Below are positions 1-6,543 of a DNA stretch of 10,252 nucleotides, piece after piece (the first letter of the stretch is position 1; each line of letters opens with the position of its first letter). The position numbers were made by a program, and so were the translations under genes. The notes beneath the pieces were generated by a model, which saw only the letters and a program-made list of their open reading frames with translations, ran no database searches and was not told the origin of the DNA. The DNA is taken from NCBI GenBank assembly GCA_009923895.1, contig RFSP01000047.1, positions 1 to 10,252 on the forward strand. Direction: 5' to 3'. The DNA is from Betaproteobacteria bacterium (GTDB taxonomy: Bacteria > Pseudomonadota > Gammaproteobacteria > Burkholderiales > Burkholderiaceae_C).

Positions 1-147
1 CTCAACCTCGACGAAGCCGGTGAGATCGGCGCGGCGGCGGCTTGTGCCGTCATGATCGCCGCGGCCTCCACCATCGCCACCACCCTGTTTTGGCTGCTGT
101 CGCGTCTGATGGAACGACGCACGCAAGCCTGGAAGACTGACCACTGA
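1..147 (+). CDS. ABC transporter permease, C-terminal fragment (2-aminoethylphosphonate type)
   Basis: The reading frame is open from the first base and stops with TGA at 145-147, leaving 48 residues of a protein that begins outside the window. The visible part starts LNLDEAGEIGAAAACAVM, continues as one hydrophobic helix (about residues 15-38, AVMIAAASTIATTLFWLL) and ends in a short basic cytoplasmic tail with MERRTQAW. A last membrane helix followed by a basic RRTQAW-like tail is what I recall for inner-membrane permeases of 2-aminoethylphosphonate ABC transporters (PhnV/PhnU-like). The next gene, 10 bases downstream, is phnW, which supports AEP import. The fragment is too short to show the permease signature loop, so the substrate is inferred mainly from context. 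It could be a permease for another phosphonate or a polyamine-like compound. Confidence 0.6.
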   Translation, partial: LNLDEAGEIGAAAACAVMIAAASTIATTLFWLLSRLMERRTQAWKTDH

Positions 148-157
148 GACCCTCACC

Positions 158-1276
158 ATGGACCGAGATCGCATCCTCCTCACCCCTGGCCCCTTGACCA
201 CCACGCTGCGCACCAAGCTCGCCATGCTCAAAGACTGGGGCTCGTGGGACGGCGACTTCAATGCGGTCACCGCCAGTGTGCGTTCACGCTTGCTCGACAT
301 CGTCCACGGGCAAGACACGCACGTGGTCGTTCCCTTGCAAGGCAGCGGCACCTTCAGCGTGGAGGCGGCTGTGGCCACCGTGGTGCCGCGAGATGGCCAC
401 GTGCTGGTGCCCGACAACGGCGCCTATTGCAAGCGCGCGGCCAAGCTGTCGCAAATGATGGGCCGCAAGGCCACGGTCATGCCGGTGTCTGAAGAGCAGC
501 CCGTCTCTCCAGCCGAGATAGAGGCACGCCTGGCCGCGGACCCAACCATCACGCATGTCATCCTCATTCATTGCGAAACCGGCACGGGCGTGGAAAACCC
601 ATTGGCTGCCGTCGCAGCGGTGTGCGAAAAGCATGGCAAGGGCCTGATCGTTGACGCCATGAGCAGCTTTGCGGCGCTGCCCATCGATGCGCGCAAGGTT
701 CGGTTTGACGCGCTCATCGCCGCCAGCGGCAAATGCTTGGAGGGTGTGCCCGGCATGGGCTTTGTTTTCTTGCGCAAAGCCATTCTCGATGCGTGCGCCG
801 GCAACAGCCAGAGCCTGGCCATGGACCTGCACGACCAACACGTCTACATGGGCAAGACCGGGCAGTGGCGCTTCACACCGCCCACACACGTGGTGGTGGC
901 CCTGTCCGAGGCCATTGCGCAATATGTGGAAGAAGGCGGTCAGCCTGCTCGTCTGGCGCGCTACACCGACAACTACCGGACCCTGGTGGACGGCATGGCG
1001 GCCCTGGGCTTTGTGCCCTTCTTGAAGCCGGAAGTGCAAGCGCCCATCATCGTCACCTTTCACGCACCGAATCACCCGAACTACGACTTCAAGCGTTTTT
1101 ATGAAGCCGCCAAGGCGCGCGGGTTCCTCCTGTACCCGGGCAAGCTCACGCAGGTGGAGACCTTCCGCGTTGGGTGTATCGGTGCTATCGGACGCAATGA
1201 AATGCAACAAGCGGTCAACGCCGTGGCCGATACGCTGAAGGAAATGGGTATTCCCAACGGCAAGCCGGCGATTTAA
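158..1276 (+). CDS. phnW: 2-aminoethylphosphonate--pyruvate transaminase PhnW
   Basis: PhnW is a PLP-dependent class V aminotransferase. It moves the amino group of 2-aminoethylphosphonate (AEP) to pyruvate, giving phosphonoacetaldehyde and alanine, the first step of AEP catabolism in the cytoplasm. The 372-residue protein has the usual full length. It begins with the family signature ILLTPGPLTTT (residues 6-16) and has the glycine-rich LQGSGTFSVEA (60-70). The PLP-ring aspartate lies in VDAMSS (D166). The Schiff-base lysine is K192 in SGKCLEGVPG, and the substrate-binding arginine is R337 in ETFRVGCIG. The ATG follows the permease stop by 10 bases with only a weak GAGA-like ribosome binding site, so expression is probably coupled to the upstream transporter gene. 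The next gene starts 45 bases downstream on the same strand. No phnX, phnY or phnA, needed to use phosphonoacetaldehyde, lies in the window; they may be upstream or elsewhere. Confidence 0.93.
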   Translation: MDRDRILLTPGPLTTTLRTKLAMLKDWGSWDGDFNAVTASVRSRLLDIVHGQDTHVVVPLQGSGTFSVEAAVATVVPRDGHVLVPDNGAYCKRAAKLSQMMGRKATVMPVSEEQPVSPAEIEARLAADPTITHVILIHCETGTGVENPLAAVAAVCEKHGKGLIVDAMSSFAALPIDARKVRFDALIAASGKCLEGVPGMGFVFLRKAILDACAGNSQSLAMDLHDQHVYMGKTGQWRFTPPTHVVVALSEAIAQYVEEGGQPARLARYTDNYRTLVDGMAALGFVPFLKPEVQAPIIVTFHAPNHPNYDFKRFYEAAKARGFLLYPGKLTQVETFRVGCIGAIGRNEMQQAVNAVADTLKEMGIPNGKPAI

Positions 1277-1321
1277 AGTCCTCGGGTCGCTGAAATTCGG
1301 CTCCGGCCCAGGAGAAGCATC

Positions 1322-2728
1322 ATGGTCACACGTGTCAAGGCAAACGGCAGCCGCGCAGGCAAAGCCTCCAACGCACCCAAAGAACACCCCGCCATCGCCG
1401 CCATCCGCAGCTCGGAGGCTGGCAAGGTGAAAGTGGCGGTGAGTGACATCGACGGCATCTTGCGCGGCAAGTATTTGCACCGCGACAAGTTCTTTGGCGC
1501 GGCCGAGGGCGGCTTTGGGTTTTGCGACGTGGTGTTTGGTTGGGACTCGCACGACGTCTGCTACGACAACACCACGGTCACTGGCTGGCAGCACGGTTTT
1601 CCCGATGCCCTGGCCCGCATCGACCTGAGCACAGCACGCCATGTGCCTTGGGACCACCACGTGCCCTTCTTCTTGGGCGAATTCGTCAATGCCGACGGCA
1701 GCCCCTACCCTTTGTGCCCACGGCAAACGCTCAAGCGCGTGCTCAAGCGGGCCGAAAAACTCGGCGTGCTGCCCATGGCCGGGATGGAGTTTGAGTGGTT
1801 CAACTTTCTTGAAACACCGCAGAGCTGGGCCGACAAGAAAGGCGTCAACCCGACCTCGCTGACACCGGGCATGTTCGGATACTCGCTGCTGCGCATGGGC
1901 GACAACAACGGCTTCTTCAACGCCCTGATGGACGACATGGCCGCCTTTGGCGTGCCCATTGAAGGCCTGCACACCGAGACCGGTCCGGGCGTGTACGAAG
2001 CCGCCATTGCCTTCAGCGACGCCCTCACCTCCGCCGACCGCGCCATCTTGTTCAAGACGGGTGCCAAGGAAATCGGCAAACGCTTTGGCATCATGCCAAG
2101 CTTCATGGCCAAGTGGAACCAGGCGCTGCCCGGCTGCTCAGGCCACATCCACCAAAGCTTGTCTGACGGCAGCAAGAACGTCTTCTTCGATGCCAAGCAC
2201 AAGCACGGCATGAGCAAACTCTTTGAGAGCTATCTGGCGGGTCAAGTGGCGTGCTTGATGGAGTTCGCGCCGATGTTCTGGCCCACCATCAACAGCTACA
2301 AGCGTTTGGTGGACGGCTTCTGGGCACCCGTCAAACCCACCTGGGGCATCGACAACCGCACGGCAAGCTTTCGCGTCATTGCAGGCAGCCCCAAGAGCAC
2401 GCGCTTGGAAACGCGCTGCCCCGGCGCCGACGTCAACCCCTACCTGGCCATGGCCGCGGTCATCGCCGCCGGCCTGCATGGCGTGGAAAAGGGCCTCAAG
2501 CTCACAGCGCCTCCCATCACCGGCACCAACCAAGGCGCAGAAAACATCGCACGTGCACCACGCTCATTGATCGAGACCACGCGCATCTTCCAACGCAGCA
2601 CGATCGCACGCGACTGGCTGGGTGACACCTTTGTGGACCACTTTGCCGCCACCCGCGAGTGGGAGCACCGCCAATGGCAAGACGCGGTCACCGATTGGGA
2701 AATGAAGCGGTACTTCGAGATTATTTAG
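1322..2728 (+). CDS. Glutamine-synthetase family protein (GlnA/PuuA-like ATP-dependent ligase)
   Basis: This is a 468-residue glutamine synthetase-fold ligase. It joins an amine to the gamma-carboxyl of glutamate through a gamma-glutamyl phosphate, using ATP. The beta-grasp N-domain holds SDIDGILRGKYL (41-52). Visible catalytic-domain motifs are GMEFEWF (metal-binding glutamates near 156-158), HTETGPGVYEAAI (217-229, E219 and E226), GCSGHIHQSL (271-280, metal/ATP histidine), NSYKRLV (324-330), WGIDNRTASFRV (341-352) and RLETRCPGADVNPYLA (361-376). All core motifs appear intact. No NLYDLPPEE-type adenylylation loop is seen around 385-420, so regulation by GlnE is unlikely. Residues 1-25 form a basic, probably disordered extension. 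AGGAGA at 1310-1315 is a good ribosome binding site six bases before the ATG. Sequence style suggests the GS-like ligases (PuuA, gamma-glutamylethanolamide or methylamide synthetases) rather than housekeeping GlnA. Placement after phnW suggests a role in AEP nitrogen use; the true amine substrate is unknown. Confidence 0.85.
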   Translation: MVTRVKANGSRAGKASNAPKEHPAIAAIRSSEAGKVKVAVSDIDGILRGKYLHRDKFFGAAEGGFGFCDVVFGWDSHDVCYDNTTVTGWQHGFPDALARIDLSTARHVPWDHHVPFFLGEFVNADGSPYPLCPRQTLKRVLKRAEKLGVLPMAGMEFEWFNFLETPQSWADKKGVNPTSLTPGMFGYSLLRMGDNNGFFNALMDDMAAFGVPIEGLHTETGPGVYEAAIAFSDALTSADRAILFKTGAKEIGKRFGIMPSFMAKWNQALPGCSGHIHQSLSDGSKNVFFDAKHKHGMSKLFESYLAGQVACLMEFAPMFWPTINSYKRLVDGFWAPVKPTWGIDNRTASFRVIAGSPKSTRLETRCPGADVNPYLAMAAVIAAGLHGVEKGLKLTAPPITGTNQGAENIARAPRSLIETTRIFQRSTIARDWLGDTFVDHFAATREWEHRQWQDAVTDWEMKRYFEII

Positions 2729-2785
2729 GCGGGTCTGTCCCACGGGACCCCGGTAACCCCTTGTCGCCCGTGCCACTCAAGGCCC

Positions 2786-3751
2786 TCACTGCTTTTCAAT
2801 CTTCGCGTCTCGACCAATGCGCTGGTACTTCGCGATCTCTCGCTCCAGCAGCTCTCGGTACTCTTTGGGACCCATGGTCACCGGGTCCAAGGCCACCTTG
2901 ATGTACTGCTGACGGACGTCTTCAGACGCCACGGCCTTGGCCATTTCGTCGTGCAGTCGCTGGAGGATCGGCATGGGCGTTCCCGCCGGCGCGAGGATGC
3001 TGATCCAGCCGTTGAAGTCGAAGTCTTTGTAGCCGAGCTCCTGCATCGTGGGCACGTCGGGCAAAGCGGGTGAGCGCCGTCCACTCAAGACCGCCAGGGC
3101 TTTGGTGCGCCCGGCTTGGATCAGCCGTGTGGCCGAGCCGAGTGAATCAGGCGCCACACTCAGGCGCCCACCCAACAGGTCGTTGGCGGCTTCGGCCGGC
3201 CCTTTGTAAGCGATGGCATTCAAGTCAATGCCAGCCTGCAGATTCAAGGCCTCCATGGCCACGCGGTACAGGCCCGCCGAGTTGGCGTAGTTCAAGGTCC
3301 CAGGCGCCTTCTTGGCCGTGGCCACCAGTTCGGCGATGGTGTTGTAGGGCGCTTCTTTTGCGGCCAGCAATACCAATGTCGTCCCCGCAATGATTGACAC
3401 CGGTGCGAAGTCTTTGAGGATGTCAAAAGGCACGCTCTTTTGAAGCACCGTCGGCACCACGGTGGCAGACACGCTGCCCACGACCAAGGTGTGACCATCA
3501 GGCGCCGCACGTGCCACGGCCTGCATGGCCAGTTGCCCATTGGCTCCCGGGCGGTTCTCCACCACCACGGGTTGACCAAGCGGGCCGGCGATCTTCTGTG
3601 CGACGAGGCGTGCGCTGATGTCGGAGGTGGACCCGGGCGTAAAAGGCACCACCAAGGTGATGGGCCGAGAAGGAAAGGTCGGCTGGGCGTGCACCCAAGG
3701 CGCCACCAGCAGGGCCAGCCACAGAGCACGGCGAGAGAGATGTTGCAGCAT
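2786..3751 (-). CDS. Bug/TctC-family tripartite tricarboxylate transporter substrate-binding protein
   Basis: This is a 321-residue periplasmic solute-binding protein of the Bug (TctC) family, which captures small carboxylates or similar compounds. The N-terminus is a signal peptide: MLQHLSRRALWLALLV has a basic n-region and hydrophobic core, with likely cleavage at VHA|QP (22/23). The mature protein opens with FPSRPITLVVPFTPGSTSDISAR (26-48), the usual Bug start in which the loop after the first strand binds the ligand carboxylate. Later family motifs are VVVENRPGANGQLA, ALPDVPTMQELGY and FNGWISILAPAGTP. Length and domain order are normal. The ATG is preceded on the minus strand by AGGAC (+ strand 3758-3762), a good ribosome binding site. 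No TctA/TctB membrane partners are adjacent, so it is an orphan, as most Bug proteins in Burkholderiales are. It is convergent with the GS-like gene (57 bases between stops), so it is not part of the phosphonate operon. The ligand cannot be told from sequence. Confidence 0.92.
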   Translation of the reverse strand: MLQHLSRRALWLALLVAPWVHAQPTFPSRPITLVVPFTPGSTSDISARLVAQKIAGPLGQPVVVENRPGANGQLAMQAVARAAPDGHTLVVGSVSATVVPTVLQKSVPFDILKDFAPVSIIAGTTLVLLAAKEAPYNTIAELVATAKKAPGTLNYANSAGLYRVAMEALNLQAGIDLNAIAYKGPAEAANDLLGGRLSVAPDSLGSATRLIQAGRTKALAVLSGRRSPALPDVPTMQELGYKDFDFNGWISILAPAGTPMPILQRLHDEMAKAVASEDVRQQYIKVALDPVTMGPKEYRELLEREIAKYQRIGRDAKIEKQ

Positions 3752-3773
3752 GAGAATGTCCTGTTCAATGGTT

Positions 3774-3790
3774 GGACCTATTTTAGGTTC
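3774..3790 (-). promoter_or_regulatory. Candidate -10 box overlapping an inverted repeat, Bug gene promoter
   Basis: On the minus strand TAAAAT (plus strand 3780-3785) lies 28 bases before the Bug gene ATG and matches a sigma-70 -10 box at five of six positions. It is embedded in a short dyad: ACCTA (3776-3780), TTT, TAGGT (3784-3788). The dyad can be extended to seven-base arms if one G-T pair is allowed. A repressor bound here would block the promoter. No convincing -35 box is seen at 16-18 bases, so this remains a weak prediction. Confidence 0.3.
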
Positions 3791-3861
3791 TTAACGTGTG
3801 ACCGCCTCACTCGGGGTTTCCCGTAACTGTGCTTCGTGACCTGTCATGCACCCGATGACCG

Positions 3862-3899
3862 GCACCCGTCTCGGCCAGCGCAGTACAATGCGCGGGTGC
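3862..3899 (+). promoter_or_regulatory. Inverted repeat enclosing a TACAAT -10-like box upstream of the helicase gene
   Basis: GCACCCG (3862-3868) and CGGGTGC (3893-3899) are perfect seven-base inverted repeats. Inside them GCGC (3878-3881) and GCGC (3890-3893) flank TACAAT (3884-3889), a good match to the sigma-70 -10 consensus. No matching -35 box is found at 16-18 bases. If transcription starts near 3896, the helicase message has a leader of about 135 bases, reminiscent of cold-responsive helicase genes. The nested symmetry could be a regulator site or chance in GC-rich DNA. Confidence 0.3.
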
Positions 3900-4031
3900 G
3901 CCGCTGGTCCAGTCCTTGCGCGTGCGGTCAATTCCGATCCTTTGAAACCTTCCACCTTGACTGGTGCTCGCCCTCGGGCTGAGCTGCAGGTGGAGCCAGG
4001 TGGTCCACACGGGCCGCTGAAATGAGACCCC

Positions 4032-5399
4032 ATGAAATTTGCTGACCTCGGCTTGGCCGAGCCCATCCTGCGCGCCGTTCACGAGCAGGGCTACGACACC
4101 CCCACCCCCATTCAGGCCCAGGCCATTCCTGCGGTGCTCAAAGGGGGCGACCTGATGGCGGGTGCCCAAACAGGTACCGGAAAGACGGCCGGATTTACGC
4201 TGCCCATGCTCCACCGTTTGTCCAGTGTGGCACCGAAGCGCGATGCCAAAGGCCGCATCGCCATTCGCGCTCTCATTCTTACGCCCACCCGCGAGCTCGC
4301 GGCTCAGGTGGAAGAAAGCGTGCGCACCTACGGCAAGCACCTGCGCCTGACCAGCATGGTGATGTTTGGCGGCGTGGGCATGCAACCACAAATCGACCGC
4401 TTGCGCCGCGGAGTGGACATTTTGGTGGCCACACCGGGACGACTGCTGGATCACCACGGCCAAGGCACGCTGGATCTGAGCCATGTGGAGATCTTTGTGC
4501 TTGATGAAGCCGACCGCATGCTGGACATGGGCTTCATTCATGACATCAAGAAAGTCTTGGCGGTATTGCCCGCCAAGAAACAGAGTCTGCTCTTCTCGGC
4601 GACGTTCAGTGACGACATCAAAGCCTTGGCCGACCGCTTGTTGAACCAGCCTGCCTTGATCGAAGTGGCTCGCCGCAATGCCGCAGCCGAGACCATTGCG
4701 CAAAAAGTGCACCCCGTGGGGCGTGACCGAAAGAAGGATTTGCTGTCGCACTTGATTCGTCAGGGCGACTGGCATCAGGTGCTGGTGTTCACGCGCATGA
4801 AGCACGGCGCCAATCGACTGAGCGATTACCTCAATGACCAAGGCATCACCGCCATGGCCATCCATGGCAACAAGAGTCAGACGGCGCGCACGAAAGCCTT
4901 GGCCGACTTCAAGCGCGGCGACCTGCAAGTGTTGGTGGCCACCGACATCGCAGCCCGAGGCATTGATATCGACCAGCTGCCCCACGTGGTGAATTTTGAG
5001 CTGCCCAATGTGCCCGAGGACTATGTCCACGAGGCGGTGTCGCTGGTGTGCCTGGATGAGGAAATTTTTCTCAAAGACATTGAACGCTTGATCAAGCGCA
5101 GCATTCCCCGTGAAACCGTGCCAGGATTTGAGCCGCCCGTCGGTGAGAAGGCCGAGCCCATTGTGCTGGGCCGCATGACCATTGGGGTCGGTGGTCAAAA
5201 GCGCACGTCAAGCGGTGGCGGCCGGCCAGGGGGTGGACGCCCAGGAGGCGGGCGCTCGGGCGGTGGCCGTCCCGGCGGCGGAAACCCCAGTGGCGGTGGC
5301 CGTCATGGTGGTGGCGGAAGACCCGGCGGCGGAGGCGGTGGACGTCAAGGCGGCCCTCGATCGGGTGGCGGCAACCGCTCCCCCCAAGGATCGCGTTAA
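4032..5399 (+). CDS. rhlE: RhlE-type DEAD-box RNA helicase lacking motif VI (internal in-frame deletion)
   Basis: DEAD-box helicases use ATP to unwind short RNA duplexes; RhlE types act in ribosome assembly and RNA decay. The 455-residue product shows the Q motif with FADLGL (3-8) and PTPIQ (24-28), motif I AQTGTGKT (45-52), Ia PTRELA (85-90), Ib TPGR (134-137), II DEAD (158-161), III SAT (189-191), IV LVFTR (251-255) and V ATDIAARGID (303-312). Motif VI, normally HRIGRTGRAG after EDYV, is absent. The protein reads PEDYVH (to H333) and jumps directly to EAVSLVCLDEE, so about 12 residues (36 bases) are missing at base 5030/5031 with the frame kept. Motif VI carries the arginines that contact ATP phosphate, so this product should lack ATPase activity. 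The tail from about 394 is disordered and very rich in Gly, Arg and Pro (GGGRPGGGR repeats), an RNA-binding type. The start ATG has a weak ribosome binding site (ATGAGA). Deletion or assembly error: not decidable here. Confidence 0.88.
   Translation: MKFADLGLAEPILRAVHEQGYDTPTPIQAQAIPAVLKGGDLMAGAQTGTGKTAGFTLPMLHRLSSVAPKRDAKGRIAIRALILTPTRELAAQVEESVRTYGKHLRLTSMVMFGGVGMQPQIDRLRRGVDILVATPGRLLDHHGQGTLDLSHVEIFVLDEADRMLDMGFIHDIKKVLAVLPAKKQSLLFSATFSDDIKALADRLLNQPALIEVARRNAAAETIAQKVHPVGRDRKKDLLSHLIRQGDWHQVLVFTRMKHGANRLSDYLNDQGITAMAIHGNKSQTARTKALADFKRGDLQVLVATDIAARGIDIDQLPHVVNFELPNVPEDYVHEAVSLVCLDEEIFLKDIERLIKRSIPRETVPGFEPPVGEKAEPIVLGRMTIGVGGQKRTSSGGGRPGGGRPGGGRSGGGRPGGGNPSGGGRHGGGGRPGGGGGGRQGGPRSGGGNRSPQGSR
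5030..5031 (+). other. Deletion junction removing helicase motif VI
   Basis: Between codon 333 (CAC, His) and codon 334 (GAG, Glu) the family sequence between EDYVH and EAVSLVC (about RIGRTGRAG plus a few residues) is missing. Reading frame and both flanks are otherwise perfect matches to what is expected of RhlE, which makes a clean 36-base loss the simplest explanation. Confidence 0.75.
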
Positions 5400-5462
5400 C
5401 GGCGCCAGCGTCGCGTCAGGGAACGGTGCACACTGGAGGTCTGTTCTTCACGAACACCCTCC

Positions 5463-6461
5463 ATGACCCCATCGCCTCACCCCCAAGACGCACTCTTTGA
5501 CCCCGGCGAACCCGCGGCCACCGCGCTGCCGGTGTGCGATCACTATGCGGGTGTCGAAGTGCGCATGCGCAAGAGCCTGGAGCTGCAAAGTGAGCTCGGG
5601 CCGGTGTTTGACATCACGCTGGACGCCGAAGATGGAGCGCCGGTGGGCGGAGAAATGGACCATGTCGAGCTCATGGTTGAGCTCATCAACGGCCCGACCA
5701 ACCGGTATGGCCGCGTGGGCGCCCGCGTCAAACCGGTGGACCATCCCCTGTTTGCCGACCTGGTGGACCTGATCGTCAAAAAGGCCGGCGCCCGCCTGCC
5801 TTATCTCATGATCCCCAAAGTCCGGGGCGTGGCCGATGTGGATCGCGCTGCCGCCGCTGTGGATCATGCTTGCCAGCGGCATGGGATCGATCGCGTCATC
5901 CCGCTTCACACGCTGGCCGAAACCCACGGAGCCTTGCGCCAGATCGACGCCATCGCAGCGCATGCGCGGGTTCAATCCATCTCTTTCGGCCTCATGGACT
6001 TTGTCTCGGCGCACCGCGGCGCCATCCCCCAGTCGGCCATGAGCGTGCACGGCCAATTTGAGCACCCCCTGGTGGTGAGGGCCAAACTGGACATCGCTGC
6101 GGCCTGCCATGCCCATGGCAAGACCCCTTCGCACTGCGTGGTCACCGAGTTCAAGGACACGCAAGCGCTGGCAGCGGCCGCCAACAAAGCCATTCGCATC
6201 TTGGGCTACACCCGGATGTGGAGCATCCACCCGGCGCAAATCCAACCCATCGTGGACGCCTTCGCGCCCACCGTGGCCGAGGTGGACCACGCGGTGGAAA
6301 TTCTGCTTCAAGCCCAAGACGCCCAATGGGCGCCGATTCGCCACCAAGACACCCTGCATGACCGGGCCAGCTACCGGTATTTCTGGCACGTGCTGGAACG
6401 GGCCCATGGCACGGGGCAACCCCTGCCCGCTGAGGTGACCCGCCGATTTTTCTCGCCGTGA
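5463..6461 (+). CDS. HpcH/HpaI aldolase / citrate lyase family protein (CitE-like CoA-ester lyase)
   Basis: This is a 332-residue TIM-barrel protein of the CitE/malyl-CoA lyase group, whose members cleave or form carbon-carbon bonds in CoA thioesters such as malyl-CoA or citramalyl-CoA with Mg2+. Visible family elements are FDITLDAEDGAPVGG (49-63, the counterpart of DLEDAV), VGARVKP (85-91, with the CoA/substrate arginine), YLMIPKVRGVADV (114-126), LAETHGA (151-157, metal-ligand glutamate), SFGLMDF (174-180, metal-ligand aspartate) and MWSIHPAQIQPIVDAF (252-267, the KWSIHPSQI-type motif). The barrel looks complete and the length is normal. The ATG lies 63 bases after the helicase stop. No good ribosome binding site is next to it; the nearest GGAGG is about 24 bases upstream. 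The gene precedes acnB, an arrangement I recall in Comamonadaceae and one that suggests a link to organic-acid metabolism. The exact reaction is not determinable. Confidence 0.88.
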   Translation: MTPSPHPQDALFDPGEPAATALPVCDHYAGVEVRMRKSLELQSELGPVFDITLDAEDGAPVGGEMDHVELMVELINGPTNRYGRVGARVKPVDHPLFADLVDLIVKKAGARLPYLMIPKVRGVADVDRAAAAVDHACQRHGIDRVIPLHTLAETHGALRQIDAIAAHARVQSISFGLMDFVSAHRGAIPQSAMSVHGQFEHPLVVRAKLDIAAACHAHGKTPSHCVVTEFKDTQALAAAANKAIRILGYTRMWSIHPAQIQPIVDAFAPTVAEVDHAVEILLQAQDAQWAPIRHQDTLHDRASYRYFWHVLERAHGTGQPLPAEVTRRFFSP

Positions 6462-6492
6462 TCTCCCTGCGCCGATCAGGCCTTTCGCTCAA

Positions 6493-6511
6493 GTCTTATA
6501 TAAGACATAAT
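6493..6511 (+). promoter_or_regulatory. acnB promoter with perfect palindromic operator GTCTTATATAAGAC
   Basis: In the 82-base gap before acnB, GTCTTATATAAGAC (6493-6506) is a perfect 14-base palindrome in an otherwise GC-rich region. It is immediately followed by and overlaps CATAAT (6506-6511), a good sigma-70 -10 box. The -35 region (around 6482-6488, CTTTCGC) is weak. The dyad therefore sits in the promoter spacer, where a dimeric regulator would control RNA polymerase access. From memory, CTTATATAAG-like palindromes occur before TCA-cycle genes in Burkholderiales and are assigned to GntR-type regulators; this could not be checked here. Transcription would start near 6518, giving a leader of about 26 bases. 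Confidence 0.6.
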
Positions 6512-6543
6512 ACTCAGACCCCCAGGTAAACCCGGAGAATGCC

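Larger units (their letters stand above)
3752..4031. other. Divergent intergenic region between the Bug gene and rhlE-like gene
   Basis: These 280 non-coding bases carry the upstream signals for the minus-strand Bug gene (left) and the plus-strand helicase (right). Near the Bug gene there is an AT-rich island with an inverted repeat and a -10-like box. Near 3862-3899 there is an inverted repeat around a TACAAT box. From about 3896 to 4031 would be an untranslated leader of roughly 135-140 bases for the helicase, within which I see no recognisable riboswitch or RNA gene. Short ORFs here are on the antisense strand and resemble nothing I know. Confidence 0.6.

Noticed and set aside
284..1972. 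Long minus-strand ORF (562 codons) opposite phnW and the GS-like gene
   Set aside because: It is antisense to two clearly recognisable genes, shows no family motif, and is rich in His, Val and Gln as expected for the complement of GC-rich codons.
2731..2750. Inverted repeat GGGTC/GACCC between the convergent GS-like and Bug genes as a terminator
   Set aside because: The stem is only five to six base pairs and no T-run follows on either strand, so an intrinsic terminator is not supported.
3807..5198. Long minus-strand ORF (463 codons) opposite the helicase gene
   Set aside because: The plus strand encodes an unmistakable DEAD-box protein; the antisense translation has no recognisable domain.
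5442..5456. TGTTC-TTCAC-GAACA dyad just before the CitE-like gene as an operator
   Set aside because: Five-base arms are too short to be meaningful alone, and no promoter element is visible around it.
5448..6419. Minus-strand ORF (323 codons) opposite the CitE-like gene
   Set aside because: Antisense shadow of a gene with clear family motifs.
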